Program-made: the position numbers and the translations under genes
Shown: in pieces, positions 45,261 to 55,683 of the stretch
How positions within the stretch are numbered: position 1 is the stretch's first letter
Layout: every line of letters begins with the position of its first letter
Source: Basidiobolus meristosporus CBS 931.73
Taxonomy: Eukaryota > Basidiobolomycota > Basidiobolomycetes > Basidiobolales > Basidiobolaceae
Assembly (NCBI GenBank): GCA_002104905.1
Contig: MCFE01000128.1
Coordinates: forward strand, 62,001 to 126,000
DNA length: 64,000 nt
Direction: 5' to 3'
The notes under the pieces: model-generated
Told to the model about the DNA's origin: nothing
Seen by the model: only the letters and a program-made list of their open reading frames with translations
Database searches by the model: none

Positions 45261-48024
45261 GTGCAAATTGAGTCAGGAGAGTTTGTGACACCTTTGGGCT
45301 CACCCCAGTCTACTGAATATAGCACACAGAGTTATAGATCTGACAAAGCAGGCTCACTGATAGATTGCAAGCCTATCTTCCCTGACAATAGTATTCTGCA
45401 TGAGCCCTGCAAAATCCTGTTATGCAATGAGACAACCCCCATGGAAAAAAATGCCAAGGATACTTTACAGAATCAAGTTGGCCCAGTAATTGACTTACTG
45501 GTGCATGATGTGATGTTGTGGCTAGAGAATTGGTGTGTTCTCACTGATATCAGTATTGGGGGCTTTGGGGATTCACTACTACTTGCCAAAATCATCCTGG
45601 GATGCAACCTACCATGTATATAGTGTAAATGGAAAACCATCATGCAGCTGGCTACATATGACCTAGAGACCATCCTGATACCAGCATTTGCTAACAGTAG
45701 CTTGGCATTCACATCCAAAAATGCCTCCATTTCAAGGTGTCCAACTAGTCAGAAATCCATCACCATTGAGGGAAAATATTGTTCACACTCCAGATATATT
45801 CTGGTAATGCCCCATATAAAGAAGCTCATGCAGTCCAACAAACATTGTGAAGCTATGAAGTACTGCACTCAGTATCAATCAAGCCCAAGCATATCAGATA
45901 CACTTGATGGCAAACATTAAAAACAGCCAAGAAGCAAGGGCTACTTTGAAGGTATGTATTACCATGCCTTTCCCTTGGCACTTGATGGATTCTCATTGAG
46001 CAAGTTTTCCACCAGCAAATTTTGCTAGCCACTTATTCTCATCAATCTGAATCTGCTGCCTATCTTACAGTATTAAAGCAGAAATCTGATGGTAAGCTCA
46101 CTGGTATCTGGGCCTAAATCACCACCCAACCTGGATTGCTACCTGTATCCATTGCTGGATGAGTCTTGTATGCTTTCCAGCATGATAACAGTAAATTTCC
46201 ATCATGTAAACATGCTTATTATTATTGGCATGGGAGATACCCCAGCCATTAGCAAGATAGCCAGCTTTTCTGGGCACAATGGAGATTATTGCTATCCAGT
46301 GTATATGATCCAGGGGACTTACTCCATAACTCACACACATTTTTATCACCCAAACACCAGCACTAAGAACATCATCTTTCCATGGGGAGAATATACAGAA
46401 GTCAGCATGCAATTGCAGCAAAGTTGGAAAGCTATAAGCCATTGGCCAAAGTATAGAATTAATTGGAAACTGAAGATAATTAAACACAAGGGTACCTGTG
46501 GGAGCAAAAGCTTTCCACTGGGAGCAATGCAATTGCTTTTCAATAATACCCCTATACAAATGACCAGTTTTACATGGGGCATTTTGAGCTAAATGAGCCT
46601 GTTGAGAAATTGCAGAAATTTGAAAGAATTGGCAAGATATTACAGAGTATCTGCTACCCAAAGTACTTCTCACAGGCCCCAATCAACATGCATACACATA
46701 TGCAACAATTCAGGTGCAAGGTCTCAATGAACTGGATATGTATTTATTCAAGTGGCCTTTGGAAGCCATTTCTACTATGAATTCATTTGAAGCATTGGGA
46801 GTCATATGTGGACATGGTAGGGATATTTGTCCAGAGGCAGATCACCAATGCCAGCTTGATGCTTCATCAGCTTTTGTACAGAGAGTTTGTGACAGGATTT
46901 GAGTGGCTATACTACAAACATAAAGCTGAACATTTAGATCTCTGCCACTACTGTGTCCATTTGCTACTCCATCTTGCTTGGTTTGTTAAGAATATTGGAC
47001 CTTGCTTCATGTTTTGGTAGTTTCCTATAGAGCAGATGTGTGGGGAGATAGCAATACAAGCAAAGTTGCAGGTACTACCTTATCCCAATCTCATCAAGTA
47101 TATTTCCTTCAAGCCCATCATGGATGTGATGAGCTGGCACATGGTGGACAGCCAGAAAGAGTTGGAAAACACTGAGGACAAATGTGCACATGGAGACACC
47201 TATGCCTATGGCATTAAGAAGCTAAGCAGCCCCATGCATGCGTAAGCTGTTAAGTAATGCAATGTTAGGTTGAGTGCAACAAGCAATTATCTATACCAAA
47301 GTATGCTGGAATTCTCTTAGTCACAAGCCAATTTCTACACCATTCAATACTGTATTTGCACAAACAAGAGCCAGAACACATCTATAAGGAGGACTAGAAT
47401 CCTGTTGGGAGAAGGAATATATTGGCTAAATACCAAAAAGTTCTTTGCAGATATTCAAGAGGTATTCATGGCAAAAGTAGTGGCAACCAAGCATATGCTT
47501 GCAAGATGTATATGTTACTAGCAATACAAGGTATATGGCTACTTTGCAAGCTTTGCACTAAAAAGCCGTAAAGTAGAGGTGATAGATGTATGTCAATTGA
47601 GGCAGGTGTTTACATTGGTAGAGGTTAGTAAGCAGGAGGCCATAGTATTTCTTGATCCAAACTATATGTGGAATACCCAAGGTAGTAGTGGGTAAGCAAA
47701 TAAATAGGGGTGATTCTACAGTGGAATATATGAATTGTGCAAGGGGAGGTAGAAGAAGGAAATACCATATGGTAAATTAGTATGGTTGCATTATACACAA
47801 CTAGCTGTAGGCTGCCATACTGGCACAATAATGCCATCAGAGCCTTGCAAAGAGGCTTTCAAAACATTGTCAAGTTTTTTGCCATATTAGGCAATAGGAT
47901 GTACCAGCCAGTTAGATCTACTCAAATAGTTGTTAAGCACACTAAGACCATAAAAGTTCCATGCTACCCTTGGCAAAACACCATACAAACACTGTTAAAT
48001 TTTGTCAACTCTATTTAGCCGTAA
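45261..48024 (+). pseudogene. Tnp2-type transposase, copy T4 (most complete)
   Basis: Decayed but colinear transposase. N-terminal part at 45261-45623. Core at 45640-46330: DHAFALALDG equivalent near 45960 (YHAFPLALDGF), VSSLVSGPKS, YLYPLLDESCML, GDTPAISKIASFSGHNGDYCYPVYM. Middle part at 46330-46600. Then a C-terminal half that is open in pieces: 46574-46780 (LQKFERIGKILQSICYPKYF), 46787-47020 (HKAEHLDLCHYCVHLLLHLAWFVKNIGPCFMFW) and 47036-47245 (FPIEQMCGEIA just before it). The H...LH...FGP..FW.FP.E...G arrangement is typical of the C-terminal part of fungal Tnp2 proteins. Stops occur every 50-100 codons. From 47250 to 48024 only short pieces are open (for example 47782-48018), probably the C-terminal tail and 3' flank. 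Confidence 0.75.
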
Positions 48025-48185
48025 AATTAGCAAAATACTATTGTGATCCTGTCACAGGATTGTGTAGATGGTCATCAATTCCAAGCTGCTGGTATTATAG
48101 TGGTCTCCTGACAGGATCTTGATGGCTGATCTGGATTAGAACCACCCATGGGACCAAATTATTTCTTGTAGGGGAAAGCAGTATA
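48025..48185. repeat. Candidate terminal repeat, Tnp2-side end of T4
   Basis: About 150 bp at the distal end of the Tnp2 gene align by eye to 55130-55290, the distal end of gene A in T6. Shared blocks: cccaagctgctgg (ttccaagctgctgg here), then tgatctggatt and a final aggg...gcag. Both read in the same direction relative to the outward end, as expected for inverted terminal or subterminal repeats. The very ends and any target duplication are not resolved, and no CACTA motif is seen. Confidence 0.4.
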
Positions 48186-50094
48186 TTTGCTCCAAAGAAG
48201 GAACTCAAGTAGCTCAATGTCACAGCCAACAGTTGGGCCATTTCCTAATGGAACAGCAGAGGAACACCATACAGTCTTTGAAGCACAACAACAGTGCCCA
48301 AAAATAAAGCCCACAGAAAAACCTATCAGAGCATGAGAGGGAGAAGCTGTAGTATTTCTACCAAGGCCCAAAAATCAAAAGACATTGAAGATCTATGAAG
48401 CCATAGTGTGCAATGATCAAGTGTGGGTTAATATCCAAGTGGTCATAAAAAGTCTAATATGCCACCACCATAAGGCCAGCATATCATAGGACCATTAGGA
48501 ATTCAAAGCAAAGCAGAATGTGCTTGACTTGCTCCATGGGCATTATCCTGGATTCAGACAAGTAAACAGATTTTGGGCCAGCATTGGTATGCTGGGAAGG
48601 TATCTCAAGAATGGTAGAAACTGTCAAAGGTAAAAGAACAAGCGTGCAATGGCTAAAACCAGTGGCTTCCTCAAGAGTCCATCACAAGCAGAGCCAAATG
48701 CTCCAAACAAGCATCAAAGAGACATCAGGTAACTGGAAGAATGCCAATAAAGGGCAGGCAGACACATATGCACCAGCACAATATTTATCAAGGAGAAAGT
48801 GTAGATCCACTCAAGAAGCACTTAGTCAAAGTAGTAGTGAAGGGCCTGGAAGAAATGGAAACCAGAAGCTACCTCAGGAGCCTGCCACAGCTTGGGCTGA
48901 GAGCTCAAAACAAGTGGGAAAGTTGTACCAGGTTGCCTGTACAGTCCCAGCAAGGGACAATCAGGCCAAAACAGATGCATCCAAGCATCATTTATCAAGG
49001 AAAAAGCATAGTTCCACTCATGAAACACTGAAGCAAATTAGCTGTGAAAGACCTTGCAGTGATGAAGGAAAAGGTGAAGGGATAAGGGCTACCTATGCCA
49101 GAGGCAAGGAAATATGAGAAAAAGCTGCAGTTTTCTACAATTGATACTGTAAGCCCAGAACAGACTAAATTCCATCATAGCCAAGAAGAATTATCAACAA
49201 GAAAACATCTGCTTTCACAAGAGATGGAAGCATGGCCAGCTGAGCTATACTCCAGTGTGGTAGATGAGCTTGCAGAGAAAGGCAACTTGTCTACCACTCT
49301 CTCCATGTCATCCATTGTAGACAGAGTGGTAATCCCACCAACAGACAAAGCAACAATGTTAAGAACTCAAAGGACTACCACAATGCTAATAGTGGAATTT
49401 TGGAACATTAATAAGCACATCAAGAGGTTGCAGCACTTCTTCAAGAGCAGTGCTCCAGGAAATGCACTTCAATATTGCAAGGATTTACTGCAAAGACTGG
49501 CAGATGAGGTGCTTAACCTTCCAGTAATGGCTAATAGCCAGGACATATGGGAACCACTGAATGAACAGTGGCATAAAGCCATAGGGTTCCTGTCAAAGTC
49601 ATGGAAACCGAGTATTACAGCAGTAATACTTATTGGGTGGTGGGTTTTCATGGAGTTACTTGTTGAGTATGAGGTTGGACTTAATGTTAGCATAGGGTAT
49701 AGGGACTTGTATAGATCAATACAACTTGCAATTGGGATACAACTTAAGTTTCAAAGGAAATAAATTGATGTGTATGTGTGAAAAGTCAGAGAAATGGTTG
49801 AGTCATGAAGTAAGGAGTGTGAAAAGGAGGTAATAGCCAATCAATGTACGCAAACATAGGAGGTGATAGAGTGTTTGTGATCAGTAAGTGAGAGAATTTT
49901 CAGAGAACCAATCAAAAGCCACTTATGTATTGTTGTAATGAAAGATTTAACTAAGTTATTTGTGAAATCTGGGGTGCATTTATTTTTTGACAGACTTTGC
50001 ACAGTTTCTCAACCGGTTCAATACTGCTTAGTTGAGGGACTTTAGTTTTGTGACGGCCTTTTGATAGAATCATTACAATAATTTTTCAGATGGT
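48186..50094 (+). pseudogene. Accessory gene A, copy T5
   Basis: Gene A without an attached transposase. 48186-48580 covers the part before the repeats in broken frames (KPKNQKTLKIYEAIVCND-like near 48370). 48584-49117 (177 codons) spans a damaged first repeat unit and a good second one (KLPQEPATAWAESSKQVGKLYQVACTVPARDNQ). 49095-49763 (222 codons) is the best-preserved C-terminal half: EQTKFHHSQEELS, LAEKGNLSTTLSMSSIV, VEFWNINKHIKRLQHFFKSSA, YCKDLLQRLADEVL, QDIWEPLNEQWHKAIGFL. It then has a hydrophobic stretch (VILIGWWVFMELL) and ends IQLKFQRK. The end of this ORF at 49763 is probably the authentic C-terminus, because T6 ends similarly. Family unknown. Confidence 0.7.
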
Positions 50095-50205
50095 GTGTTA
50101 TGGAGTAAGTCCCCTGGATCTCATGCATTAGACAGCAATAACATTCAATGTGCCCAGAAAAGCTAGCTCTATTGCTGATGGCAGGGGTATCTCCAATATT
50201 GATAA
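50095..50205 (-). pseudogene. Tnp2 fragment T7, part 1
   Basis: Minus-strand fragment of the GDTP...GFSGH region (atggcaggggtatctccaat, cattcaatgtgcccagaaaagc). It begins directly after truncated T5 3'-flank sequence and is interrupted at 50205 by a Copia-A solo LTR. A second copy of nearly the same segment follows at 50640-50720, so this fragment and the next are overlapping pieces and not one continuous gene. Confidence 0.6.
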
Positions 50206-50554
50206 TGTTGTAAGAGTCTTGGAGATAATGGAAGTGATTGGGAGAACAAGTAGATTATGTGGTTTTCACTTAATGATTTATTGAATGCAAAAGTAATATT
50301 TATACTTTTACCTGATCTTGGCATTACAAACACATAGAATAGGTTAAGGAAGGTCCCAAGAACATGTGTGCAAAGTTTGGGGCTGTTTGGACAACTTTGA
50401 GAATTTTCATGTTCTGGGTACCTGGTACTTTGGTGAAAATATTCTAAGTAAATCCCAACAAGGAATTTGGTCAGTATTCTCTAGGAGTTGAAGGTAATGA
50501 TCTAAGTGACTAAGTTAGGTGAATATTTAGGTGGAAATACAAATTTTTACAACA
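50206..50554 (-). repeat. Solo Copia-A LTR with target duplication GATAA
   Basis: 349-bp inverted Copia-A LTR (TGTTGTAAGAGTCTTGG to TTTTTACAACA) with perfect 5-bp flanks GATAA at 50201-50205 and 50555-50559. No internal sequence, so a solo LTR formed by recombination between the two LTRs of an insertion. Against C1 it has lost CpG at the gtcggg site (cccaacaagg, 50456) and the acgtg site (cacatag, 50333). Confidence 0.93.
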
Positions 50555-51278
50555 GATAATATTAAGTGCTTTGATATGATGGCCATTTTGTAGTAGCATA
50601 GTAATAGTATGTGTTAGTTATGGGCTAAGTTCCATGGATATCACACATTAGAAAGTAATACCATTCAATGCAACCTGTAAAGCTGGCTATATTGCTGATG
50701 GCTAGGGTATCTCAAATATGGTATAATATGTGCTTTGATATGATGACCATTTAGTAGTATTCTGCTGGAAGGCATACAAAACACATCCAGCAATGGATGC
50801 AGGTAGCTTTCCAGGTGGGGCAGTGATTTAGGACCAGGTACCAGTGGGACTACCATCAGATTTCTGCACTGATACTGTAAGATAGGCAGCAGATTCAGGT
50901 TGATGAGAATCATTGGCCAGCAGGAATGTCTGATTGAGTACTTATTTAATGGGAATCCATCAAGTGCTACAGCAAAGGCATGGTCATACATACCTTCAAA
51001 GTAGCGCTTGGTTCTTAGTTGTTTGTAATGTTTGCCATTGAATATATCTGAATTCTGCTTAACTGATACTGAGTGTGGTACTTTATAGCCTTACAATATT
51101 TATTGGACTGCACAAGCTTGTTTAAATGGGCTACTACTGCCATCTATCTGGAGTATGAACAGTTTTTCCCTCCTATAGTGGTGGAGTCCTGACAAGTTGG
51201 ACATCTTGTATTGGAGAGATTTTCTGATGTGAGTGCTATGCAACTGTTAGCACATGCTGGTATCAGGATAGTCTCTGG
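50555..51278 (-). pseudogene. Tnp2 fragment T7, part 2
   Basis: Minus-strand Tnp2 core. The 108-codon frame 50991-50665 reads MYDHAFAVALDGFPLNKY, CWPMILINLNLLPILQYQ, SLVPGPKSLPHLESYLHPLLD, the same block as in T1 and T4. Further right, 51000-51278 is the N-terminal part (rc of 45661-45930). It ends at 51278, where the deleted Copia-A copy C5 begins. No gene A is attached. Confidence 0.72.
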
Positions 51279-53332
51279 TGTTTTAGAAATTTGTAATTGC
51301 ACCTAAATACTCACGCAACTTAGTCACTTAGATCATTACCTTCAAATCCTAGGGAATACTGACCAAAATCCTTGTTGGGACTTACTTAGAAGATTTTCAC
51401 CAAAATATCAGATACTCAGAACATGAAAGTTCTCAAAGTTATTCAAACAGCCCCAATCTTTGCCCACAAGTACTTGGGAGCTTTCTAAGTCTATTCTATG
51501 TGTTTTTATGCCAAGACCTTGTAAAAGTAAAAATACTACTTTATGTTCAATAAATAATTAAGTGAAAACCACATGATCTACTTGTTCTCCCAATCACTTC
51601 CAATATCTCCAAGACTCTTACAACAGGCTATGAGCCCCAAGATGTTACTCCTTGTCATGTCTACAACTGCTATTACTGGAATTTTTCCCTCTACTGAAAA
51701 GTTGTATGGATTCAACTACCAAGTGTGAATGGTGAACATGAAGATGCTGCTACAAGATAGAGGCCTTTGGGATATAGTCATGGGAGAAGAATGCCCTCTT
51801 AAAAACATGGGAGAGGAATTCTTAAAGTAGCAGAAGAAAGAACAAAGTGCCTCTAACTGCATTTGCCTTATTGTCAGTCAAATTGCTAAATCAATGCTCA
51901 AGTGCAAAACAGCAAAGAATGCCTGGAAAGCATTAGAAGACACCTACTAGTCATGTTGGCTGCCCAGAAAATGTATCTTAGACTAAACATCTTTACTACA
52001 AAGATGCTGCCTGGAGAAGAAATGCAAATTTGATCAACAGAATTACTCTGCTGGTAGAAGTGATCAAATCTGTGGGGGTACCAACTACTGATGAGGATAC
52101 AGTAGTGATCTTCTAGAATAGCCTGAAAGATGATTCTCAGGGCCTTGTATAGGCCCTAGAGTCCAGAACTGAAGATTTGACCTTAAATTACATATATGGA
52201 AGGCTCCTGGATCAAGAATTACAAAAATTAAGTGCCAATAAGAAGGAAGAAGAAAATGCTTTGATAAGCAATGATACCAACAAAGAAGATACCCAAGACC
52301 TTTTAAGGCAATAGCAACCAGATTTGCAACTACTGCAAAAGGAAGGGACACACATCTGGCCAGTGCTTTAAAAAGAAAGATAGTCTGCATAAAAAGTCAG
52401 AATATGGAAACGTTACAACAACTTAAGATTGACTATTCCTATCTGCACTAAATATGGTCACAAATAAGTATTCTTGGACGTGGTATATGGACTGTGGAGC
52501 ATCTCAACACTTTACACACCAAAAAGAACTTTTTACCCAATATCAAGAAATTCCCATTAAGAAGGTTTTCATGGGTGATGATAGAACACTTGATGCAGTG
52601 GGAGAAGGACCTATCCAAGTCAACCTAAGAAGCAGTGAAGGAAGCCATAAACTGACCTTTGAAGAAGAACTCTATGTACCAGAAATAGCCAAAAACCTAC
52701 TATCTGTCAGCAAGGTCACTGCAGAAGGACTCAGTTTCAGCTTTGACAATTCTGGATGCAGGATCACTGATCAAAATGGTACTCACATTGCTCTGGGTAA
52801 GCACATAGATATTAGACATTATTTCATATGTGAAGCTATAGAGAATAACTTTGTTAGCTTAGTTTACTGTCCTACAGATAAAATGATTGCAGACATATTT
52901 ACCAAACCATTAGCTAAAGACAAGTTTGAATATCTCAGGTCAAAATTAGGGCTAGTCAGTATGAACATTTAGCTGAGTGGGAGTGTTGTAAAAATTTGTA
53001 TTTCCACCTAAATATTTACCTAACTTAGTCACTTAGATCATTACCTTCATATCCTAGAAAATACTGGCCAAACTCCTTGTTGGCATTTGCTTAGAATATT
53101 TTCACCAAAATACCTGGTACCCAGAACATGAAAATTCTCAAAGTTGTCCAAACAGGCCCACACTTTGCACACATGTTCTTGGGACCTTCCTTAACCTATT
53201 CTACATGTTTTTAATGCCAAGACCAGGTAAAAGTATAAGTACTACTTTTACATTCAATAAATCATTAAGTGAAAACCACATAATCTACTTGTTCTCCCAA
53301 TCACTTCCAATATCTCCAAGACTCTTACAACA
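51279..53332 (+). mobile_element. Copia-A C5: internally deleted copy
   Basis: 5' LTR 51279-51625 (TGTTTTAGAAATTTG...CTCTTACAACA) and 3' LTR 52984-53332, primer-site counterpart ggctatgagcccc at 51626. Gag (51650-52430) has stops and frame changes. At 52796-52800 the protease region is fused to the end of RNase H, removing ~2.6 kb that would encode integrase, RT and most of RNase H. The flanking pentamers (tctgg left, agaaa right) differ and the flanking Tnp2 and gene A pieces do not adjoin each other in other copies. So the element ends may derive from recombination between two copies. Confidence 0.85.
52454..52972 (+). pseudogene. Protease-RNase H tail fusion in C5
   Basis: 172-codon open frame that starts around the protease (TWYMDCGASQHFTHQKELFT; active-site DSGA changed to DCGA) and continues to GTHIALG. 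It then runs straight into KHIDIRHYFICEAIENN and the C-terminal DIFTKPLAKDKFEYLRSKLG. The fusion is in frame by chance. The loss of the protease Ser and of all polymerase and integrase motifs makes a function unlikely. Confidence 0.85.
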
Positions 53333-55290
53333 AGAAACACCTCCCACAGCATGGGAGGGAAAGACTGTGATCTTTATACCCAAGCCTATAAATCTCAAGA
53401 CATTGAAGTTCTATGAAGCTATTTAGTGCAATGATGAAGAGTGGGCTAATATTCAAGAAGCTCTAAGAAGTCAAGCATGGCATCACCTCAAGGCTGTCAT
53501 ACTATGGGACTGTCAGGAACTCAAGGCCAAGCAGAATATGCTTGACCTGCTCCATGAGCATTATCCTGAGCTCAAGCAAGCAAATGGATTTTGGGGCAGT
53601 ATTGGTATTCTAAGAAAGTATCTGAGGAATATCAGAAACTACCAAAGGTAGAAGAACAAGGGTGCCACAGCCAAAAACCAGCAGCTTCCTCAAGAACTCA
53701 TCATAAGCAGGGCTGAAAACTTTAAACATGCAGCAAAGAAATGTCAGGTAGCCAGAAGAGTGCCAGAATGGGACAAGCAGGCAGAAACAGATGCATCAAT
53801 GCAGCATTCATCAAGGAGAAAATGTAGTTCAATACAAGAAGCACTCAGTCACAGTAGTAGTGAAGGACTTGACAGTGCTAAAAAATCATAGCTTTCTCAG
53901 GGACCTGTCACAAGCAGGGCTAAAAGTTCCAAACAAGCAGCAAAGAAATCTCAAGTGGCCAGGGGAGTGCCAGCAAGGGACAAGCGGGCAAAACAGATAC
54001 ACCAGTGCATCATCCATCAAGGAGACAACAAAGTACAATACAAGATGCATGCAGTCAAAGTAGTAGTGAAAGACTTGGCAGTGATATAGTAAAGGCAAAG
54101 TAAAAAAAGTCTACCCAAGCCAGTGACAGGGAAGCATGAGAAAAAACCTGCAGTTCTCACCAATTAATGTTGCCAGTCCAGAACAGGCTGAATCCCATAA
54201 TAACCAAAAAGAATTACCAATACAAAAGCAGCTGTTCTTTCAAGAGTTGGAAGTATAGCCTATTAAGACGCACTCCAGAGAGGTAGAGGAGTTTGCCAAG
54301 AAAGCAACTTGTCTACCACTCCCTCCATGTCATCCATTGTAGACAGAGTGGAGATCCCACTGACATACAATGCAACAAGGTCAAGAACTCAATGGGCTAT
54401 CACAATGCCAGCTGTGGAATCTGGAACATTATAAGGCACACCAAGATGTTGCAGTACTTCTTTAAGAGAAGTGCTCAAGCAAACACACTTAAATACTGCA
54501 AGGATCTATTGCAAAGGCTGGCAGAACAGGTGCTAGACCTTGCAGTGCTGGCTGAAGATCAGGACATATGGGAACCAGTGAATGAACAGTGGCATAAAGT
54601 CACGGGGGTCCTGCCAAGGTCATGGACAAAGGGTGTTACAGCAGAAACATTTATTGAGTGGTGGATCTTAATGAAATCACTTTTTGAGTGTGGGGTTGGG
54701 CTTAATGCAAGTGTACAGTATAGGGACTTGTATAGGTCAATATAATTGGAAATTGAGGTATAACTGAAGCTTCAACAAAATAATTCAATTTGTACACATG
54801 AAAAGTAAGAGAATCAGTGAGTCAGGAAGTAAGGGGTGCAAAAATGAGGCAATAGCCAACCAATGGACACAAAGGTAAGAGGTGATTGAGTCTCTGGGAT
54901 CAGAAACTGAGAAAATTAGTAGAGAATCAATTAAAAGCCACTTTTACATTGTTGTGATGAAATGTTTTGACCAAGTTTTTTGTGAAATCAGGAATGCAAT
55001 TATTTTTCAACAGTCTTTGCATGGTGTCCTGATGGGACCAATACCTGTTAGTCACAGGATTTTAGTTTGTGATGGTCTTTTGATGGAATCACCACAATTA
55101 TTTTTCATAGTGTATATTTGGCAGCCAACACTTCAAAACTTTGCAACAGTCCTGCCATATCAGTGTGAGGAGGGTCAAGAATCCCAAGCTGCTGGATTAC
55201 TACAGTCTTGTTGCAGGACTCTGACAGTTGATCTGGATTGGAATCACCTTCAAGATAAAATTCTTTTTCATAGGGCTGCAGATAAATCTT
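53333..55290 (+). pseudogene. Accessory gene A, copy T6
   Basis: Begins in the middle of gene A (TVIFIPKPINLKTLKFYEAI, 53370-53426) directly after the C5 LTR, so the N-terminus is lost. Two repeat units lie at about 53689-54090, in broken frames. 54293-54745 holds the C-terminal half: MLQYFFKRSAQANTLKYCKDLLQRLAEQVLDL, QDIWEPVNEQWHKVTGVLP. The hydrophobic end segment is FIEWWILMKSLFECGVGLN and the last open codons are QYRDLYRSI. The 3' flank to 55290 ends in the block shared with 48025-48185. The frame 54882-55319 in the flank is not supported by comparison with other copies. Confidence 0.65.
55130..55290. repeat. Candidate terminal repeat, gene A-side end of T6
   Basis: Partner of 48025-48185 (see there). 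Here the sequence includes aagaatcccaagctgctgg, gttgatctggattgg and catagggctgcag. It is the last part of T6 before an old copia relic starts near 55290. Confidence 0.4.
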
Positions 55291-55351
55291 CAAGACAAGA
55301 TACAGAGCAACCCTTGTAGCCAAAGGATATAGTCAAACAAAAAGGCCAAAC
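55291..55351 (+). pseudogene. Copia-A relic C3, RT fragment left of C2
   Basis: Short RT-coding piece (cttcaagacaagatacagag, then ccttgtagccaaaggatatagtcaaacaaaa), equal to RWVFKTKYKA...LVAKGYSQTK in C1. Copia-A C2 is inserted at 55352 with target duplication CAAAC; RT continues at 61122. The C3 5' half is absent, and T6 sequence abuts it directly. Confidence 0.8.
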
Positions 55352-55683
55352 TGTTGTAAGAGTCTTGGAGATATTGGAAGTGATTGGGAGAACTAGTAGA
55401 TTATGTGGTTTTCACTTAATGATTTATTGAATGTAAAAGTAGTATTTATACTTCTACCTGATCTTGGCATTACAAACACGTAGAATAGGCTAAGGAAGGT
55501 CCCAAGAACATGTGTGCAAAGTTTGGGGCTGTCTGGACAACTTTGAGAATTTTCATGTTTTGGGTAAATATTCTAAGTAAATCCCAACAAGGAATTTGGT
55601 CAGTATTCTCTAGGATTTGAGGGTAATGATCTAAGTGACTAAGTTAGGTGAGTATTTAGGTGGAATTGTGAATTTTTACAACA
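55352..55683 (-). repeat. Copia-A C2 3' LTR
   Basis: 332-bp inverted LTR, TGTTGTAAGAGTC to TTTTTACAACA. It differs from the 5' LTR by a deletion of tacctggtattttggtg-type sequence near 55566 and several substitutions, for example ggaattgtgaattt against ggaattacaaattt. So C2 is older than C1 or has been partly converted. Confidence 0.9.

Noticed and set aside
46119-46682. 187-codon minus-strand open frame overlapping Tnp2 T4
   Set aside because: It is antisense to the conserved Tnp2 core, and the sense strand carries the family motifs, so it is a shadow of the transposase.
54882-55319. 145-codon frame after gene A T6
   Set aside because: It lies in the 3' flank and candidate terminal repeat; T5 lacks an equivalent frame and no domain is recognisable.
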